Source: Peristeroidobacter agariperforans (GTDB taxonomy: Bacteria; Pseudomonadota; Gammaproteobacteria; Steroidobacterales; Steroidobacteraceae). From it: a stretch of DNA of 64,000 nucleotides. Below the pieces are notes generated by a model. That model saw nothing but the letters and a program-made list of their open reading frames with translations. It was not told where the DNA came from and ran no database searches. Both the position numbers and the translations under genes were made by a program. Below, piece after piece: positions 1-9,076 of this stretch; positions within the stretch are counted from its first letter, which is position 1; each line of letters opens with the position of its first letter. The stretch is taken from NCBI RefSeq assembly GCF_004138335.1, contig NZ_RYFW01000001.1:2687244-2751243 (forward strand), in the 5' to 3' direction.

Positions 1-1256
1 ACCCCCGTGGCGGTGTTTCCAACCTGGTCGTGATTCTGCAGAAAGATCACGCAGGCAGCCGCTTCGCGGTCGTGAAGCGGCGAGCCGCGGCTTTTTTTCT
101 GCCACTCGTACCACTGGCCCTGATACAGAAATCCTCGGCGTACACACGACAGGAATTCCTGCGCGCGCCCGGTGTAGTCATGAAAGTACCCGTCGCGACT
201 GCCGGTCAAAGCTACACGCGCGCTGTGGTGGAAGTCGTCGTTCCACATGGCGTCGATGCCGAAGCCGCCGGCTTTCACTGGCAGCAGATGCTCGCTGCAC
301 TGAGGTTCGTTCTCGGCGATGAAGACGATGCTGCGAGGCTGCGCGACGGCGCGAGCGCGCGTCGTCAGTTCGGTCAGCAGGTGTGTCCTGCTCGAATCGA
401 GAATGGATTGAGTGGCGTCGAGCCGAAAACCATCGAGATGAAACTCGCGGATCCAATAGCACGCGTTGCCGATCAGGAACTCACGTGCGCCGGCATTGTG
501 TTCTTCGTCGGTATTGAACGGATCGCCCCAGTCGGTGCGATATTGCTTGCTGAAATAATGCGGACTGAAATGGCCGAGGTAATTACCATCCGGTCCGAGA
601 TGGTTGTAGACGACGTCGAGAATGACCGCCAGGCCCAGCGCATGTGCGCGGTCGACGAATCGCTTGAATGCTTCGTGATCGCCGTACACGTGATAAGGCG
701 CGTAAATCTGCACACCGTCATAGCCCCAGTTCCAACGTCCAGGGCATTCGGCGACCGGCATGATCTCCAGCACGGTGATGCCGAGATCGCGCAGATATTC
801 GAGTTTGGTCGCGGCAGCGTCGAACGTTCCTTCGGGCGTGAACGTGCCGATGTGTAGTTCGTATATGACCTGCCGTGCGATGCCGATGCCCTGCCATTTC
901 GCGTCGGTCCAGGTGAATGCACTGGGGTCGACGAGCTGCGATGGACCGTGCACGCCCTGGGGTTGGAATCGCGAGCAGGGGTCGGGCCACGGGCCGGCAT
1001 CGTCGAGGCGATATTTATAGAGCCGGGCGGACGTGCTCGTGGCACCGGAAAAATAACCACCGTCCTCGCGCGTCAGAGCAAACGGCTTGCAATCGCTGTC
1101 TGCGAACACCACTTCGACGCGTGCCGCCTCGGGCGCCCACACGCGAAAGCGTGCCGTGCCATCAGAAGACAGTGCGCCCAGCAGTTCAGGATGCGGCGAC
1201 GGCGACATGCGAACCCATCGATCGCGACGGTGATGACAGCGGTGCGGTGAGCACAT
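1..1256 (-). CDS. treZ: Malto-oligosyltrehalose trehalohydrolase, C-terminus beyond window edge
   Basis: Reverse-strand reading gives about 418 in-frame residues that run off the left edge, so roughly two thirds of a family of about 600 residues is visible. The N-terminal beta-sandwich (FRVWAPEAARVEVVF) is followed by a GH13 barrel with YELHIGTFTPEGTF, the probable nucleophile in DGFRLDAT, the acid/base Glu in FIAENE and the transition-state Asp in FLQNHDQVGN. This enzyme releases trehalose from malto-oligosyltrehalose in the cytoplasm, in the TreY-TreZ route from glycogen or maltodextrin. The start is uncertain: ATG at 1256 keeps an N-terminal DRWVRM stretch, while ATG at 1208 is a shorter alternative; neither has a clear Shine-Dalgarno. 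GH13 subfamily choice rests on the motifs and overall match; a related GH13 amylase is the alternative. Confidence 0.85.
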   Translation of the reverse strand, partial: MCSPHRCHHRRDRWVRMSPSPHPELLGALSSDGTARFRVWAPEAARVEVVFADSDCKPFALTREDGGYFSGATSTSARLYKYRLDDAGPWPDPCSRFQPQGVHGPSQLVDPSAFTWTDAKWQGIGIARQVIYELHIGTFTPEGTFDAAATKLEYLRDLGITVLEIMPVAECPGRWNWGYDGVQIYAPYHVYGDHEAFKRFVDRAHALGLAVILDVVYNHLGPDGNYLGHFSPHYFSKQYRTDWGDPFNTDEEHNAGAREFLIGNACYWIREFHLDGFRLDATQSILDSSRTHLLTELTTRARAVAQPRSIVFIAENEPQCSEHLLPVKAGGFGIDAMWNDDFHHSARVALTGSRDGYFHDYTGRAQEFLSCVRRGFLYQGQWYEWQKKSRGSPLHDREAAACVIFLQNHDQVGNTATG

Positions 1257-1363
1257 GAAGTCAAGCGCCGAATCGCGAACATGGTTCCGCCCTAGTGAGG
1301 ACGCGTCACCACCGATGGGGTACTATTGCCGCCTTCGTGTTTATTCTTCTTATTAGTGAGAGA

Positions 1364-1448
1364 TGGTGCCCAGGAGAGGACTCGAACCTCCACGGATTGC
1401 TCCACTGATACCTGAAACCAGCGCGTCTACCAGTTCCGCCACCTGGGC
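1364..1448 (-). tRNA. tRNA-Leu (anticodon CAG)
   Basis: On the minus strand an 85-nt class II tRNA begins GCCCAGGTGGCGGAACTGG and ends CCTGGGCACCA with an encoded CCA. The acceptor stem GCCCAGG/CCTGGGC is perfect. The anticodon arm is CTGGT-TTCAGGT-ATCAG, giving anticodon CAG. The T arm GGAGG-TTCGAGT-CCTCT is canonical apart from one non-Watson-Crick pair, and an extended variable arm typical of leucine tRNAs is present. The gene stands alone and is divergent from rnr. Confidence 0.97.
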
Positions 1449-1488
1449 AAGGAAGGGAACGCGGGGGCATGCCCCGCAAGAGGCGCGC

Positions 1489-1517
1489 AATGTACCGATG
1501 CCCTTTAGGGCTGTCAA
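1489..1517 (-). promoter_or_regulatory. Sigma-70 promoter of tRNA-Leu
   Basis: Read on the minus strand: TTGACA (perfect -35, 1512-1517), a 17-nt spacer, then TACATT (-10, 1489-1494), followed by a GC-rich GCGCGCC discriminator typical of stable-RNA promoters under stringent control. A near-perfect inverted repeat, GCGGGG/CCCCGC around CATG (about 1461-1477), lies between promoter and mature 5' end and may aid leader processing. Confidence 0.65.
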
Positions 1518-1550
1518 TGACAAGCCCCTGTTTTCCCCCTGTGAATCCCT

Positions 1551-3815
1551 ATGAAGCTAAGAAAAAAAACTCGTAAACCCAAAAAGACCACCAAGCGCCC
1601 GGCCGTCCGGACCGGCGCCCCGTCCCGGCCCCGGGTCTCCCGTGACCAGCCGGCCATTCCCCAGGTGCTGCAGGCCGCTGGCCGTCCCCTGGATTTCGAT
1701 GAGCTCGCCCAACGCGCCGAGCGCAATGGTGCCTCCGCCCGTAAACGGCTGACCAAGGAGCTGGAGGAGCTGCTGCAGTCCGGGGCCATCATCCGTAATC
1801 GGCGCGATGAGTACTGCTTACGTGAGCGGCTCTCGCTCACGGTAGGCACGGTCAGCGCCCACAAAGACGGTTACGGCTTCCTCATGCCGGACGATCGGTC
1901 GGCGCCGATCTACCTCGCACCACGCCAGATGCAGGAGGCCATGCACGGCGATCGTGCGGCCGTGCGCATCAGCGGCACCGATCATCGCGGCCGGCCCGAA
2001 GGCGCCATCGTCGAAGTGCTCGAGCGCAATACACGCGAGATCGTTGGCCGGCTGTACGACGAATCCGGCATCTGTTTCGTCGTGCCGGACAATCCGCGTA
2101 TCGGTCACAAAGTGCTCGTGCCTCGACAGCATCTGGGCCAGGCGCGCCCGGGTCAGGTCGTGCTGGTGAAGCTGGTCGAGCAACCGTCCAAGACGGCGCA
2201 GCCGCTCGGGCACATCACCCGTGTGCTCGGCGAGCATGCGGCGCCGGGCATGGAAACCGACATCGCCATCCATTCGCACGGCTTGCCATTCGAGTTTCCT
2301 CCTGAAGTGATTGCCGAAGCGGAAGTGTTCGGCAACTCGGTGTCGGCCGCCGCGAAGCGCGGCCGCGAGGATCTGCGAGAGCTGCCACTCGTGACGATCG
2401 ACGGTGAAGATGCTCGCGACTTCGACGACGCGGTGTACTGTGAGCCGTTGCGTGGCGGCAGTTGGCGATTGTTGGTGGCGATTGCCGATGTTGCCAGCTA
2501 CGTAGAGCCGAATAGAGCGCTCGATCGTGAGGCGCAGCTGCGAGGCACCTCGGTTTATTTTCCGAATCGCGTCTTGCCGATGCTGCCCGAAGCGCTCTCG
2601 AACGGTTTGTGCTCGCTCAATCCGAACGTCGACCGGCTCTGCATGGTCTGCGAGATGCGTATCAACGCGGACGGCAAGGTGACGCGCGCGCAATTCTTCG
2701 AAGGATTGATGCGCTCGGCAGCGCGCCTCACTTACACCAAAGTGGCGGCGTATCTGGCCAATCCTGCCGCGGCCCATGAGCCTGAAGTGACAGCTCTGGG
2801 CGAGCAGCTGCAAAGCTTGTATGGCGTATTCAAAGCGTTGCACCGACAGCGCCTGAGCCGCGGCGCGCTCGACTTCGATGCGCCGGAGTTGAAAGTGAAG
2901 TTCGATGCACAGGGGCGCATTGCGACGTTTGTGGAGTCGACGCGCAACGACGCCCATCGTTTGATCGAAGAGTGCATGATCGCCGCGAACGTGCAGGCTG
3001 CGCGTTTCCTGAAGAAACATCGCATTCCCACGCTGTACCGCGTGCACGGCAAGCCCGAAGAGGATCGGCTGGAGCAGCTGCGTCAGTTCCTGCAGGGTTT
3101 CAACATTCATCTGCCCACGGATCGAGAGCTGGAGCCGCACGATCTGAGCCAGGTGTTGCAACGGTCCGTCGGTCACGAAGAGGCGCATCTGATCCAGACC
3201 GTCGTGATCCGGTCCATGCCGCAGGCGGTGTATCAACCCGAGAACATCGGCCACTTCGGCCTGGCCTTGTCCGAGTATGCGCACTTCACTTCGCCGATCC
3301 GACGCTATCCGGACTTGATGGTCCATCGTGGCATCCGTCACATCCTGCGAGGTGGCAATGCCGAGACGTTCCCATGGACCACGGGCATGGTGTCCACGCT
3401 CGGGCAGTCGTGCTCGCACACTGAACGGCGCGCCGATGAAGCGACACGCGACGCGATGTCCTGGCTCAAGTGCGAATTCATGCGCGACAAGATCGGCGAG
3501 GAGTTCGACACGTTGGTGACTGGTGTGGTCGACTTCGGCCTGTTCGTGCAGATCAAGGGAATGCAGATCGACGGGCTCGTGCACGTCAGCGCGCTCGGCG
3601 CCGATTATTTCTCGCGAGACAAGTCCGGCTATCGCATGGTCGGCGCGCGCAGCGGGCGGATTTTCCGTCTGGGCGATCATTTGCGCGTGCGACTGATCAA
3701 TGTGGTCATCGATGAACGTAAAATCGACTTCGAGCTGGCCGAGGCGGGCGGCGGTCAACGCATGGTGCGCGGACCGTGGCAGCGTCGACGCAACCAGCAC
3801 CGAGGAAGACGATGA
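1551..3815 (+). CDS. rnr: Ribonuclease R
   Basis: A 754-residue 3'-5' exoribonuclease that degrades structured RNA and takes part in rRNA and tmRNA-linked quality control in the cytoplasm. Domain order fits RNase R: a basic N-terminus (KLRKKTRKPKK), a winged-helix region (about 35-90), two cold-shock/OB domains (about 95-240), the RNB catalytic domain carrying DARDFDDAVY at residue 287 onward, and a C-terminal S1 domain (about 650-735). It lies 33 nt from the -35 box of the divergent tRNA-Leu promoter. The ATG at 1551 has no good Shine-Dalgarno but no better start precedes the conserved winged-helix region. Its stop overlaps the rlmB start (ATGA), the usual rnr-rlmB arrangement. Confidence 0.96.
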   Translation: MKLRKKTRKPKKTTKRPAVRTGAPSRPRVSRDQPAIPQVLQAAGRPLDFDELAQRAERNGASARKRLTKELEELLQSGAIIRNRRDEYCLRERLSLTVGTVSAHKDGYGFLMPDDRSAPIYLAPRQMQEAMHGDRAAVRISGTDHRGRPEGAIVEVLERNTREIVGRLYDESGICFVVPDNPRIGHKVLVPRQHLGQARPGQVVLVKLVEQPSKTAQPLGHITRVLGEHAAPGMETDIAIHSHGLPFEFPPEVIAEAEVFGNSVSAAAKRGREDLRELPLVTIDGEDARDFDDAVYCEPLRGGSWRLLVAIADVASYVEPNRALDREAQLRGTSVYFPNRVLPMLPEALSNGLCSLNPNVDRLCMVCEMRINADGKVTRAQFFEGLMRSAARLTYTKVAAYLANPAAAHEPEVTALGEQLQSLYGVFKALHRQRLSRGALDFDAPELKVKFDAQGRIATFVESTRNDAHRLIEECMIAANVQAARFLKKHRIPTLYRVHGKPEEDRLEQLRQFLQGFNIHLPTDRELEPHDLSQVLQRSVGHEEAHLIQTVVIRSMPQAVYQPENIGHFGLALSEYAHFTSPIRRYPDLMVHRGIRHILRGGNAETFPWTTGMVSTLGQSCSHTERRADEATRDAMSWLKCEFMRDKIGEEFDTLVTGVVDFGLFVQIKGMQIDGLVHVSALGADYFSRDKSGYRMVGARSGRIFRLGDHLRVRLINVVIDERKIDFELAEAGGGQRMVRGPWQRRRNQHRGRR

Positions 3816-4552
3816 GTGAATCGACGACGATTTTCGGGCTGCACGCGGTACGCACACTGCTGCAGCAACGGCCCGAACGCGCCGCGCTCCTGATCCTGCA
3901 GAAGGGCAGGGACGATGCGCGGATTGCCGAGGTATTGAAGCTGGCCCAGGCCAAGGGCATCAAGATCGAGATGCGCGATGGCAAAGAGCTGGATCGACTG
4001 GCCGGCGACGAGCGCCATCAAGGCGCGTGCTTGCAGATCCGCAGTGTGGGCGTGCTCGGCGAAGGCGCGCTCGACGACTTGCTCGATTCACTCACTACGC
4101 CACCGCTGCTGCTGGTGCTGGATGGCGTGCAGGATCCTCACAATCTCGGCGCCTGTTTGCGTACGGCCGATGCCGCTGGCGTTTCTGCGGTGATCGTGCC
4201 GAAGGATCGCGCGGCTGGCCTGTCGGCGACGGTGCGCAAAGTTGCATCGGGCGCCGCGGAAACCGTGCCGTTGATTCAGGTGACGAATCTCGCGCGCACG
4301 TTGCGCTGGTTGAAGGAACGAGAGATCTGGATCGTCGGCACGGACGATCAGGCGCCGCACTCGCTCTATGCGAGCAAGCTCACTGGGCCGCTTGCGGTGG
4401 TGTTGGGAGCGGAAGGCACGGGCTTACGTCGCCTGACACGCGAGAACTGCGATGCGCTGGTCAGCATTCCGATGCGCGGCGTCGTGGAAAGCTTGAATGT
4501 TTCGGTTGCCACCGGCGTGCTGCTGTACGAAGCCGTCCGTCAGCGCCAGTAA
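3812..4552 (+). CDS. rlmB: 23S rRNA (guanosine-2251-2'-O)-methyltransferase RlmB
   Basis: A 246-residue SpoU-family methyltransferase that 2'-O-methylates G2251 of 23S rRNA using S-adenosylmethionine. An N-terminal substrate-binding domain (TTIFGLHAVRTLL) precedes the knotted SPOUT domain. The three SpoU motifs are visible: LDGVQDPHNLGACLRTADA near residue 100, VLGAEGTGL near 196 and IPMRGVVESLNVSVA near 218. An in-frame ATG at 3776 exists, but 3812 is chosen because it has the Shine-Dalgarno GAGGAAG, matches family N-termini and shares ATGA with the rnr stop, implying translational coupling. Confidence 0.95.
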   Translation: MSESTTIFGLHAVRTLLQQRPERAALLILQKGRDDARIAEVLKLAQAKGIKIEMRDGKELDRLAGDERHQGACLQIRSVGVLGEGALDDLLDSLTTPPLLLVLDGVQDPHNLGACLRTADAAGVSAVIVPKDRAAGLSATVRKVASGAAETVPLIQVTNLARTLRWLKEREIWIVGTDDQAPHSLYASKLTGPLAVVLGAEGTGLRRLTRENCDALVSIPMRGVVESLNVSVATGVLLYEAVRQRQ

Positions 4553-4554
4553 AA

Positions 4555-6699
4555 TCAGCTTGCGGTGCCCGTCTTGCGTGACTTCACCGGCACGTACAGG
4601 CGGCTCATGGTCGCCAGGGGATCGAACTTGCCCGGGTTCTTGGCGCGCATCATTTCCGCGAAATCTTCCGGCTCCACGGCAGGGCTGCAAAAGAAGCCCT
4701 GATACTGATCGCAGCCGAGCGAGCGCAGGAATTCCAGCTGCTGCTCGGTCTCGACGCCTTCGGCAATCACCTTCAATCGCAGGCTGTGCGCCAGTGAAAT
4801 GATTGCCTGCACGATGGCCGCGTCTTCGGGATTGGCGACCACATCCTTGATGAAGGTGCGGTCGATCTTGAGCTTGTCGAGCGGGAAGCGGCGCAGATAG
4901 TTCAGGCTGGAATAGCCGGTGCCGAAGTCATCGATGGAAATGTGCACGCCCAGGCGGCTGAGTTGTTCGAGAATCTCCGCGGACGCTGCCGCGTTGTGCA
5001 TGACCGCGCTCTCGGTCAGCTCGATTTCCAGATAGGTCGGTTCCAGGTTGGCGCTTTCCAGCGCCGACTGCACGATGGTGACCAGGTTTTTCTGTCGGAA
5101 CTGAGTTGCCGACATGTTGATGGCGACGCGCACCGGCGCCATGCCATTGACCTGCCACTGGCGCGCCTGGCGGCAGGCTTCGCGCAGAACCCATTCGCCG
5201 ATCTGCAGAATGAAGCCGGTCTCTTCGGCGAGCGGAATGAAATCGCCCGGCGGAATCAGTCCGCGCTCCGGATGCCGCCAGCGAATCAACGCTTCGGTGC
5301 TGCTGATGCGGCCGGTGGTGACATCCACCTTCGGCTGGTAGTGCAGCTCGAGCTCGCCATTGCTGAGCGCGCGACGCAAGCCGTTCTCCAGTTCCAGGCG
5401 TTGCTGCGCGAATGCGTTCATCGAAGGCGTAAAGAACGAATACGTGTTGCCGCCGACTTTCTTCGAGTGATACATCGCCGCGTCGGCCGCGACAACCAGT
5501 TCCTCGGCGCGCGTGCCATCGCTCGGAAAGAGGCTGATGCCGATGCTGGGCGCGGTGTGAATGTCCACCGACAGAATGTGGAAGGGCCTGGCGAAGCAGG
5601 CGAGCAGGCGCTGCGCGAGTTGCTCCACATCGGATTGACCGGTGACTTCATCGGCGATGAGCACGAATTCATCGCCGCCGGTGCGCGCCAGCGTATCGCT
5701 CTTGCGCAGCATGCCGCGCAGGCGATTCGCCACTTCTTTCAACAATTCGTCGCCGCCGTGATGACCGAGCGAGTCGTTGATCATCTTGAAGCGGTCGAGA
5801 TCGATGACCAGCACGGCGACGCGCCCTTCGCGGCGCTCGGCATAAGAAATGGCCTGCTCCAGACGGTCATCGAGCAACAGGCGGTTGGGCAATTCGGTGA
5901 GCGTGTCGTGCGTCGCCAGGTGGCGCAGGCGCGCATTCGCATCTTCCAATGCGACAGCATGCTGACGCGAGCGCGAGTCCAGGTGCGCGTCGTACATCAG
6001 CAGAATCATCGTGATCAGTAGCACGCTCAGCGCGAAACCGCCGATCAGCAACGCCAGCCAGCCGGTGCTGGTATTGGTCGCACCGATGCAATACGAGCCA
6101 GGCGCGAACTGCGAAGCAAACATGCCGGTGTAGTGCATGCCCGAGATGGCCGCGCCCATCACCAACGCCGCAATCGATCGCTGCAGGCGGATGCGCCACG
6201 AGGCGCCGCCTCGCAGATGGAAGAACAGCCACAGCGCGGCGAACGACGCCACGATGGCGATGACGATCGACAGGATCAGCAGCTTCGGCTCATAAGTAAT
6301 GAAAGGCACGATGCGGATCGCGCCCATGCCCGAGTAGTGCATGGCCGCGATGCCGAGGCCCATGATCACCGCGGCGCCGGCCAGGCGGCCGAGGCTGCTT
6401 CGTTTCTGGCTCGCGATGCTGAGCGCGAAGCCCGAGACCAGCATCGCGACGACCAGCGAAGCCAGCGTCTTGGGAATGTCATAAGAGAGCGGAATCGGCA
6501 GCGTGAACGCGAGCATGCCGATGAAGTGCATCGACCAGATGCCGACGCCCATGGCGAGCGCGCCGCCCGCGAGCCACATGCGCACATACTGGCGCCGGGC
6601 CGTGGCCACGCGCGAGGCGAGGTTCAGTGCGGTGTATGACACGCAGACGGCTACCACGAACGATAGCGTCACGAGCCACGGGTTGTATGAGCCGTTCAC
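4555..6699 (-). CDS. MHYT-GGDEF-EAL membrane cyclic-di-GMP enzyme
   Basis: About 714 residues. The N-terminal seven-helix MHYT sensor (about 1-200) contains three diagnostic repeats, MHFIGM, MHYSGM and MHYTGM, which in this family are proposed to bind copper and sense a diatomic gas. It is followed by a GGDEF domain with an intact GGDEF motif (about 340) and an RKSD product-binding I-site exactly five residues upstream, then an EAL domain with EALIRW (about 467), DDFGTGYSSL, KIDRTFIKD and VIAEGVE. Both catalytic domains therefore look competent, so it may make and degrade c-di-GMP. The GTG at 6699 is chosen because VNGSYNPW is the usual MHYT start and an AGGA lies upstream; a longer version to 6783 is possible. 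It converges on rlmB. Confidence 0.88.
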   Translation of the reverse strand: MNGSYNPWLVTLSFVVAVCVSYTALNLASRVATARRQYVRMWLAGGALAMGVGIWSMHFIGMLAFTLPIPLSYDIPKTLASLVVAMLVSGFALSIASQKRSSLGRLAGAAVIMGLGIAAMHYSGMGAIRIVPFITYEPKLLILSIVIAIVASFAALWLFFHLRGGASWRIRLQRSIAALVMGAAISGMHYTGMFASQFAPGSYCIGATNTSTGWLALLIGGFALSVLLITMILLMYDAHLDSRSRQHAVALEDANARLRHLATHDTLTELPNRLLLDDRLEQAISYAERREGRVAVLVIDLDRFKMINDSLGHHGGDELLKEVANRLRGMLRKSDTLARTGGDEFVLIADEVTGQSDVEQLAQRLLACFARPFHILSVDIHTAPSIGISLFPSDGTRAEELVVAADAAMYHSKKVGGNTYSFFTPSMNAFAQQRLELENGLRRALSNGELELHYQPKVDVTTGRISSTEALIRWRHPERGLIPPGDFIPLAEETGFILQIGEWVLREACRQARQWQVNGMAPVRVAINMSATQFRQKNLVTIVQSALESANLEPTYLEIELTESAVMHNAAASAEILEQLSRLGVHISIDDFGTGYSSLNYLRRFPLDKLKIDRTFIKDVVANPEDAAIVQAIISLAHSLRLKVIAEGVETEQQLEFLRSLGCDQYQGFFCSPAVEPEDFAEMMRAKNPGKFDPLATMSRLYVPVKSRKTGTAS

Positions 6700-6843
6700 T
6701 ATGTAAAGTCCTGAGGAGCGGCGGTTAGCCGTCGCCGCTGGCTGTAACGGCCGCTGCCGATTTGTCTTGACGCAGTCCAGCAACGATTCAGCGCCGGGCC
6801 GGCAGGCGGATTCGGGGAAACCCCTAGCTAGCGCTCCTTATAT

Positions 6844-6872
6844 TTGCTTCGGGCGGGGCGCTCGGCTAGTAT
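6844..6872 (+). promoter_or_regulatory. Candidate promoter of the rpsF operon
   Basis: TTGCTT (6844-6849), a 17-nt spacer and TAGTAT (6867-6872) lie about 105 nt upstream of rpsF in the only sizeable gap before the operon. The -10 matches 4 of 6 consensus bases and the spacing is ideal. Position and spacing support the call; the -35 is weak. Confidence 0.5.
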
Positions 6873-6880
6873 CCGCGGCC

Positions 6881-6914
6881 CTGTTGCGTCCCGACCCTCG
6901 GGCGGGGCGGACAG
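6881..6914 (+). promoter_or_regulatory. Candidate S6:S18 autoregulatory leader hairpin
   Basis: In the 5' leader of rpsF an inner stem CCCGA/TCGGG closes a three-base CCC loop, and outer CTGT/ACAG arms enclose an asymmetric interior rich in CGG. An rpsF leader bound by the S6:S18 complex is known in many bacteria and has a hairpin with an internal bulge resembling the rRNA site. I infer a similar role from position and shape; I could not score it against the family model. Confidence 0.35.
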
Positions 6915-6978
6915 TTTCTTTCAACTCCTTGCCGCACTTGGCTTCTCGATCCAGGCGGCATACCCACAAGGAGCAGCA

Positions 6979-7359
6979 ATGCGACACTACGAGATCGTTT
7001 TTCTGGTGCACCCTGACCAGAGTGAACAGGTTCCGGCGATGCTGGAACGCTACAAGAGCATGATCGCGGCCGGCAACGGCACCGTGCATCGCCTGGAAGA
7101 CTGGGGCCGTCGGCAACTCACGTTCCCGATCGCCAAGGTCCACAAAGCCCACTACGTGCTGATGAACATCGAGGTCGACGGCAAGACGCTGGCCGAGCTC
7201 ACCGGCGCGTTCCGCTTCAGCGATGCGGTCCTCCGCCACCTGGTCATCAAGATGGACAAGGCCGTCACCGAAGCCTCGCCGATGGCGAAGGGCGACGAGG
7301 AGCGCGACGAGCGCTTCGCGCGTGACGACGAGGAAGAAGGCGCCTCCGCCTCGACCTGA
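6979..7359 (+). CDS. rpsF: 30S ribosomal protein S6
   Basis: A 126-residue S6 protein ([18 protein letters not shown]), which pairs with S18 in the platform of the small subunit. The central [14 protein letters not shown] and [11 protein letters not shown] segments are family hallmarks. The C-terminus is an acidic/charged tail ([16 protein letters not shown]), common in proteobacterial S6. The start at 6979 has a strong AAGGAG upstream; a longer in-frame extension to 6844 is rejected because it is not S6-like. First gene of rpsF-rpsR-DUF2232-rplI-dnaB-alr. Confidence 0.97.
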   Translation: MRHYEIVFLVHPDQSEQVPAMLERYKSMIAAGNGTVHRLEDWGRRQLTFPIAKVHKAHYVLMNIEVDGKTLAELTGAFRFSDAVLRHLVIKMDKAVTEASPMAKGDEERDERFARDDEEEGASAST

Positions 7360-7390
7360 TCTGTCCAATCACTCTTAGTAGAGGTTCACC

Positions 7391-7615
7391 ATGTCCCGCT
7401 TTTTCCGCCGTCGCAAGTTCTGCCGCTTCACCGCCGAAGGCATCGAACAGATCGATTACAAGGATCTCGGCATCCTGAAGAGCTACATCACCGAGACCGG
7501 CAAGATCGTTCCGAGCCGCATCACCGGCACCAAGTCGCACTATCAGCGTCAGCTGGCGATTGCCGTGAAGCGCGCTCGTTACCTGGCGCTGCTGCCGTAC
7601 ACCGACCAGCACTGA
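7391..7615 (+). CDS. rpsR: 30S ribosomal protein S18
   Basis: A 74-residue S18 ([20 protein letters not shown]), full length for the family, with [19 protein letters not shown] and the basic [20 protein letters not shown] segment. It assembles as a heterodimer with S6, encoded 31 nt upstream, in the 30S platform. Confidence 0.97.
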   Translation: MSRFFRRRKFCRFTAEGIEQIDYKDLGILKSYITETGKIVPSRITGTKSHYQRQLAIAVKRARYLALLPYTDQH

Positions 7616-7670
7616 GAAACTTCGGGTCCCACGCCCCGCACCCTGTGAAACAATGGGGCGGGGCAGATAC

Positions 7671-8582
7671 ATGCACCGTGCAATTGCTGTCTGGCTAACA
7701 GGGCATCCGTGGCGCGCCGCCTTTGCGAGCGCCATGAGCGGAGCGCTTTCCCCGAGTCTGCCGCTGCCCTTTCTGATCGTTGCCGCGGCCATTGCTGTAC
7801 TGGTGGCGTTGCGCTTCGATATGCGTTATGCGCTCGGCATGGCGTTCATCGCCGGCGCAACGGCCAGCTGGGTGGTGGCGTCGGTGTCGGCGATACCGCC
7901 GGGTTGGCTTGCTTTACTGTTTTTCGGCGGCGCCATGCTGTTTTTCGGCCCGGTGCTGCTGGCCTGGCTGCTGCGGAACACGGGCTCGCTGAACCTGGTA
8001 TTCCAGGTCACGTTGCTGAGCCTGGCGGTGTTGCTGATGGTGGTGTTCGCCGTGCTGCCCGATCCGGTCGGCATGTGGCGCGAGCAGATCGAGCTGCAAT
8101 TGAGCGCGATGGCGCGGGCCGGCTTCAGGTTTGAAGGCGATCGCGACGTGATCATTGCCACCTGGGCGCGCACCATGTGGGGCAGCGTCGCGGCGCTCTT
8201 GCTGGGTGTGGTGTTCGGCGCGGTGTTGCTGGGCCGGTGGTGGCAGTCGCTGCTGGACAGCCCGGGTTCGTTTGGTGTCGAGTACCGGCAGTTGCGGCTC
8301 GGGCTCGCGCTGGGAATCGCGACCACCGTGCTGTTCATCGCTGCGTTCATGACGGGCTCGGCCCTGACGGTTTCGCTGGCGTCGGTGGCATTCTTCGCGC
8401 TGGCGTTCCAGGGGCTGGCGGCCGCTCATCGCAGCAAGGCGGTCGGTCGGATGGATCGCAACTGGCTGGTCGCGATCTATGTATTGCTGATCGTGCTGCC
8501 GGTGACCTCGATCGTGGTGCTCATGCTCGCGATCTGGGGCTTTTTGGACAATTGGCTGCGTCCTCGGACGCAGAGCGCTTAA
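7671..8582 (+). CDS. DUF2232 (YybS-like) multi-pass membrane protein
   Basis: About 303 residues with seven or eight hydrophobic segments, including [52 protein letters not shown] and [16 protein letters not shown], and a periplasmic or cytoplasmic loop of about 45 residues in the middle. The position between rpsR and rplI is a recurrent location for DUF2232 proteins in gammaproteobacteria. Function is unknown. ATG at 7671 is preferred over 7653 because the extra residues (MGRGRY) add nothing conserved and a GGGGCGGGG lies upstream of 7671. Confidence 0.75.
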   Translation: MHRAIAVWLTGHPWRAAFASAMSGALSPSLPLPFLIVAAAIAVLVALRFDMRYALGMAFIAGATASWVVASVSAIPPGWLALLFFGGAMLFFGPVLLAWLLRNTGSLNLVFQVTLLSLAVLLMVVFAVLPDPVGMWREQIELQLSAMARAGFRFEGDRDVIIATWARTMWGSVAALLLGVVFGAVLLGRWWQSLLDSPGSFGVEYRQLRLGLALGIATTVLFIAAFMTGSALTVSLASVAFFALAFQGLAAAHRSKAVGRMDRNWLVAIYVLLIVLPVTSIVVLMLAIWGFLDNWLRPRTQSA

Positions 8583-8610
8583 CAGGCCTCTTTTACTTGA
8601 GGATAGGCTG

Positions 8611-9060
8611 ATGGAAATCATTCTGATGCAGAAGGTTGCCAACCTCGGCAACATCGGTGACAAGGTCAAGGTGAAGGCCGGCTACGGCCGCAACTACCTG
8701 CTGCCGCAGGGCAAGGCCACGCTGGCCACGCCGGAGAACGTCGCCAAGTTCGAAGCCCGTCGCGCCGAGTTCGAGAAGGTCGCGAAGGAAGAGCTGGCCA
8801 GCGCCCAGGCGCGCGCCGCGAAGCTCGAAGGCTTCAAGCTGTCGCTCACGGCCAAGGCCGGCGGCGAAGGCAAGCTGTTCGGCTCGGTGGGCAACAGCGA
8901 CATCGTCGAGGCGCTGAAGAAGGCCGGTCACACGGTCGAGCGTGCCGAAGTGCGCATGCCGAACGGCCCGATCCGTCAGGCTGGCGAGCACGTCGTGCAG
9001 CTGCACCTCCACACCGACGTGAACGTCGATGTGCCGGTCGTGATCATCGGCGAAGAATAA
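8611..9060 (+). CDS. rplI: 50S ribosomal protein L9
   Basis: A 149-residue L9 protein. The N-terminal rRNA-binding domain ([19 protein letters not shown], then [13 protein letters not shown]) is followed by the long connecting helix rich in Glu/Ala/Lys and the C-terminal domain ([19 protein letters not shown]). Length matches the family. A GAGGATAG sequence precedes the ATG. Confidence 0.97.
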   Translation: MEIILMQKVANLGNIGDKVKVKAGYGRNYLLPQGKATLATPENVAKFEARRAEFEKVAKEELASAQARAAKLEGFKLSLTAKAGGEGKLFGSVGNSDIVEALKKAGHTVERAEVRMPNGPIRQAGEHVVQLHLHTDVNVDVPVVIIGEE

Positions 9061-9076
9061 CTCTCGGCTCGCCACC

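Noticed and set aside
30-857. 275-codon open frame on the plus strand at the left edge
   Set aside because: It is antisense to the treZ reading, which carries all three GH13 catalytic segments.
1818-3857. 679-codon open frame on the minus strand opposite rnr
   Set aside because: The translation is His/Arg/Ala-rich without recognisable domains, while the plus strand encodes a complete RNase R; high GC content keeps antisense frames open.
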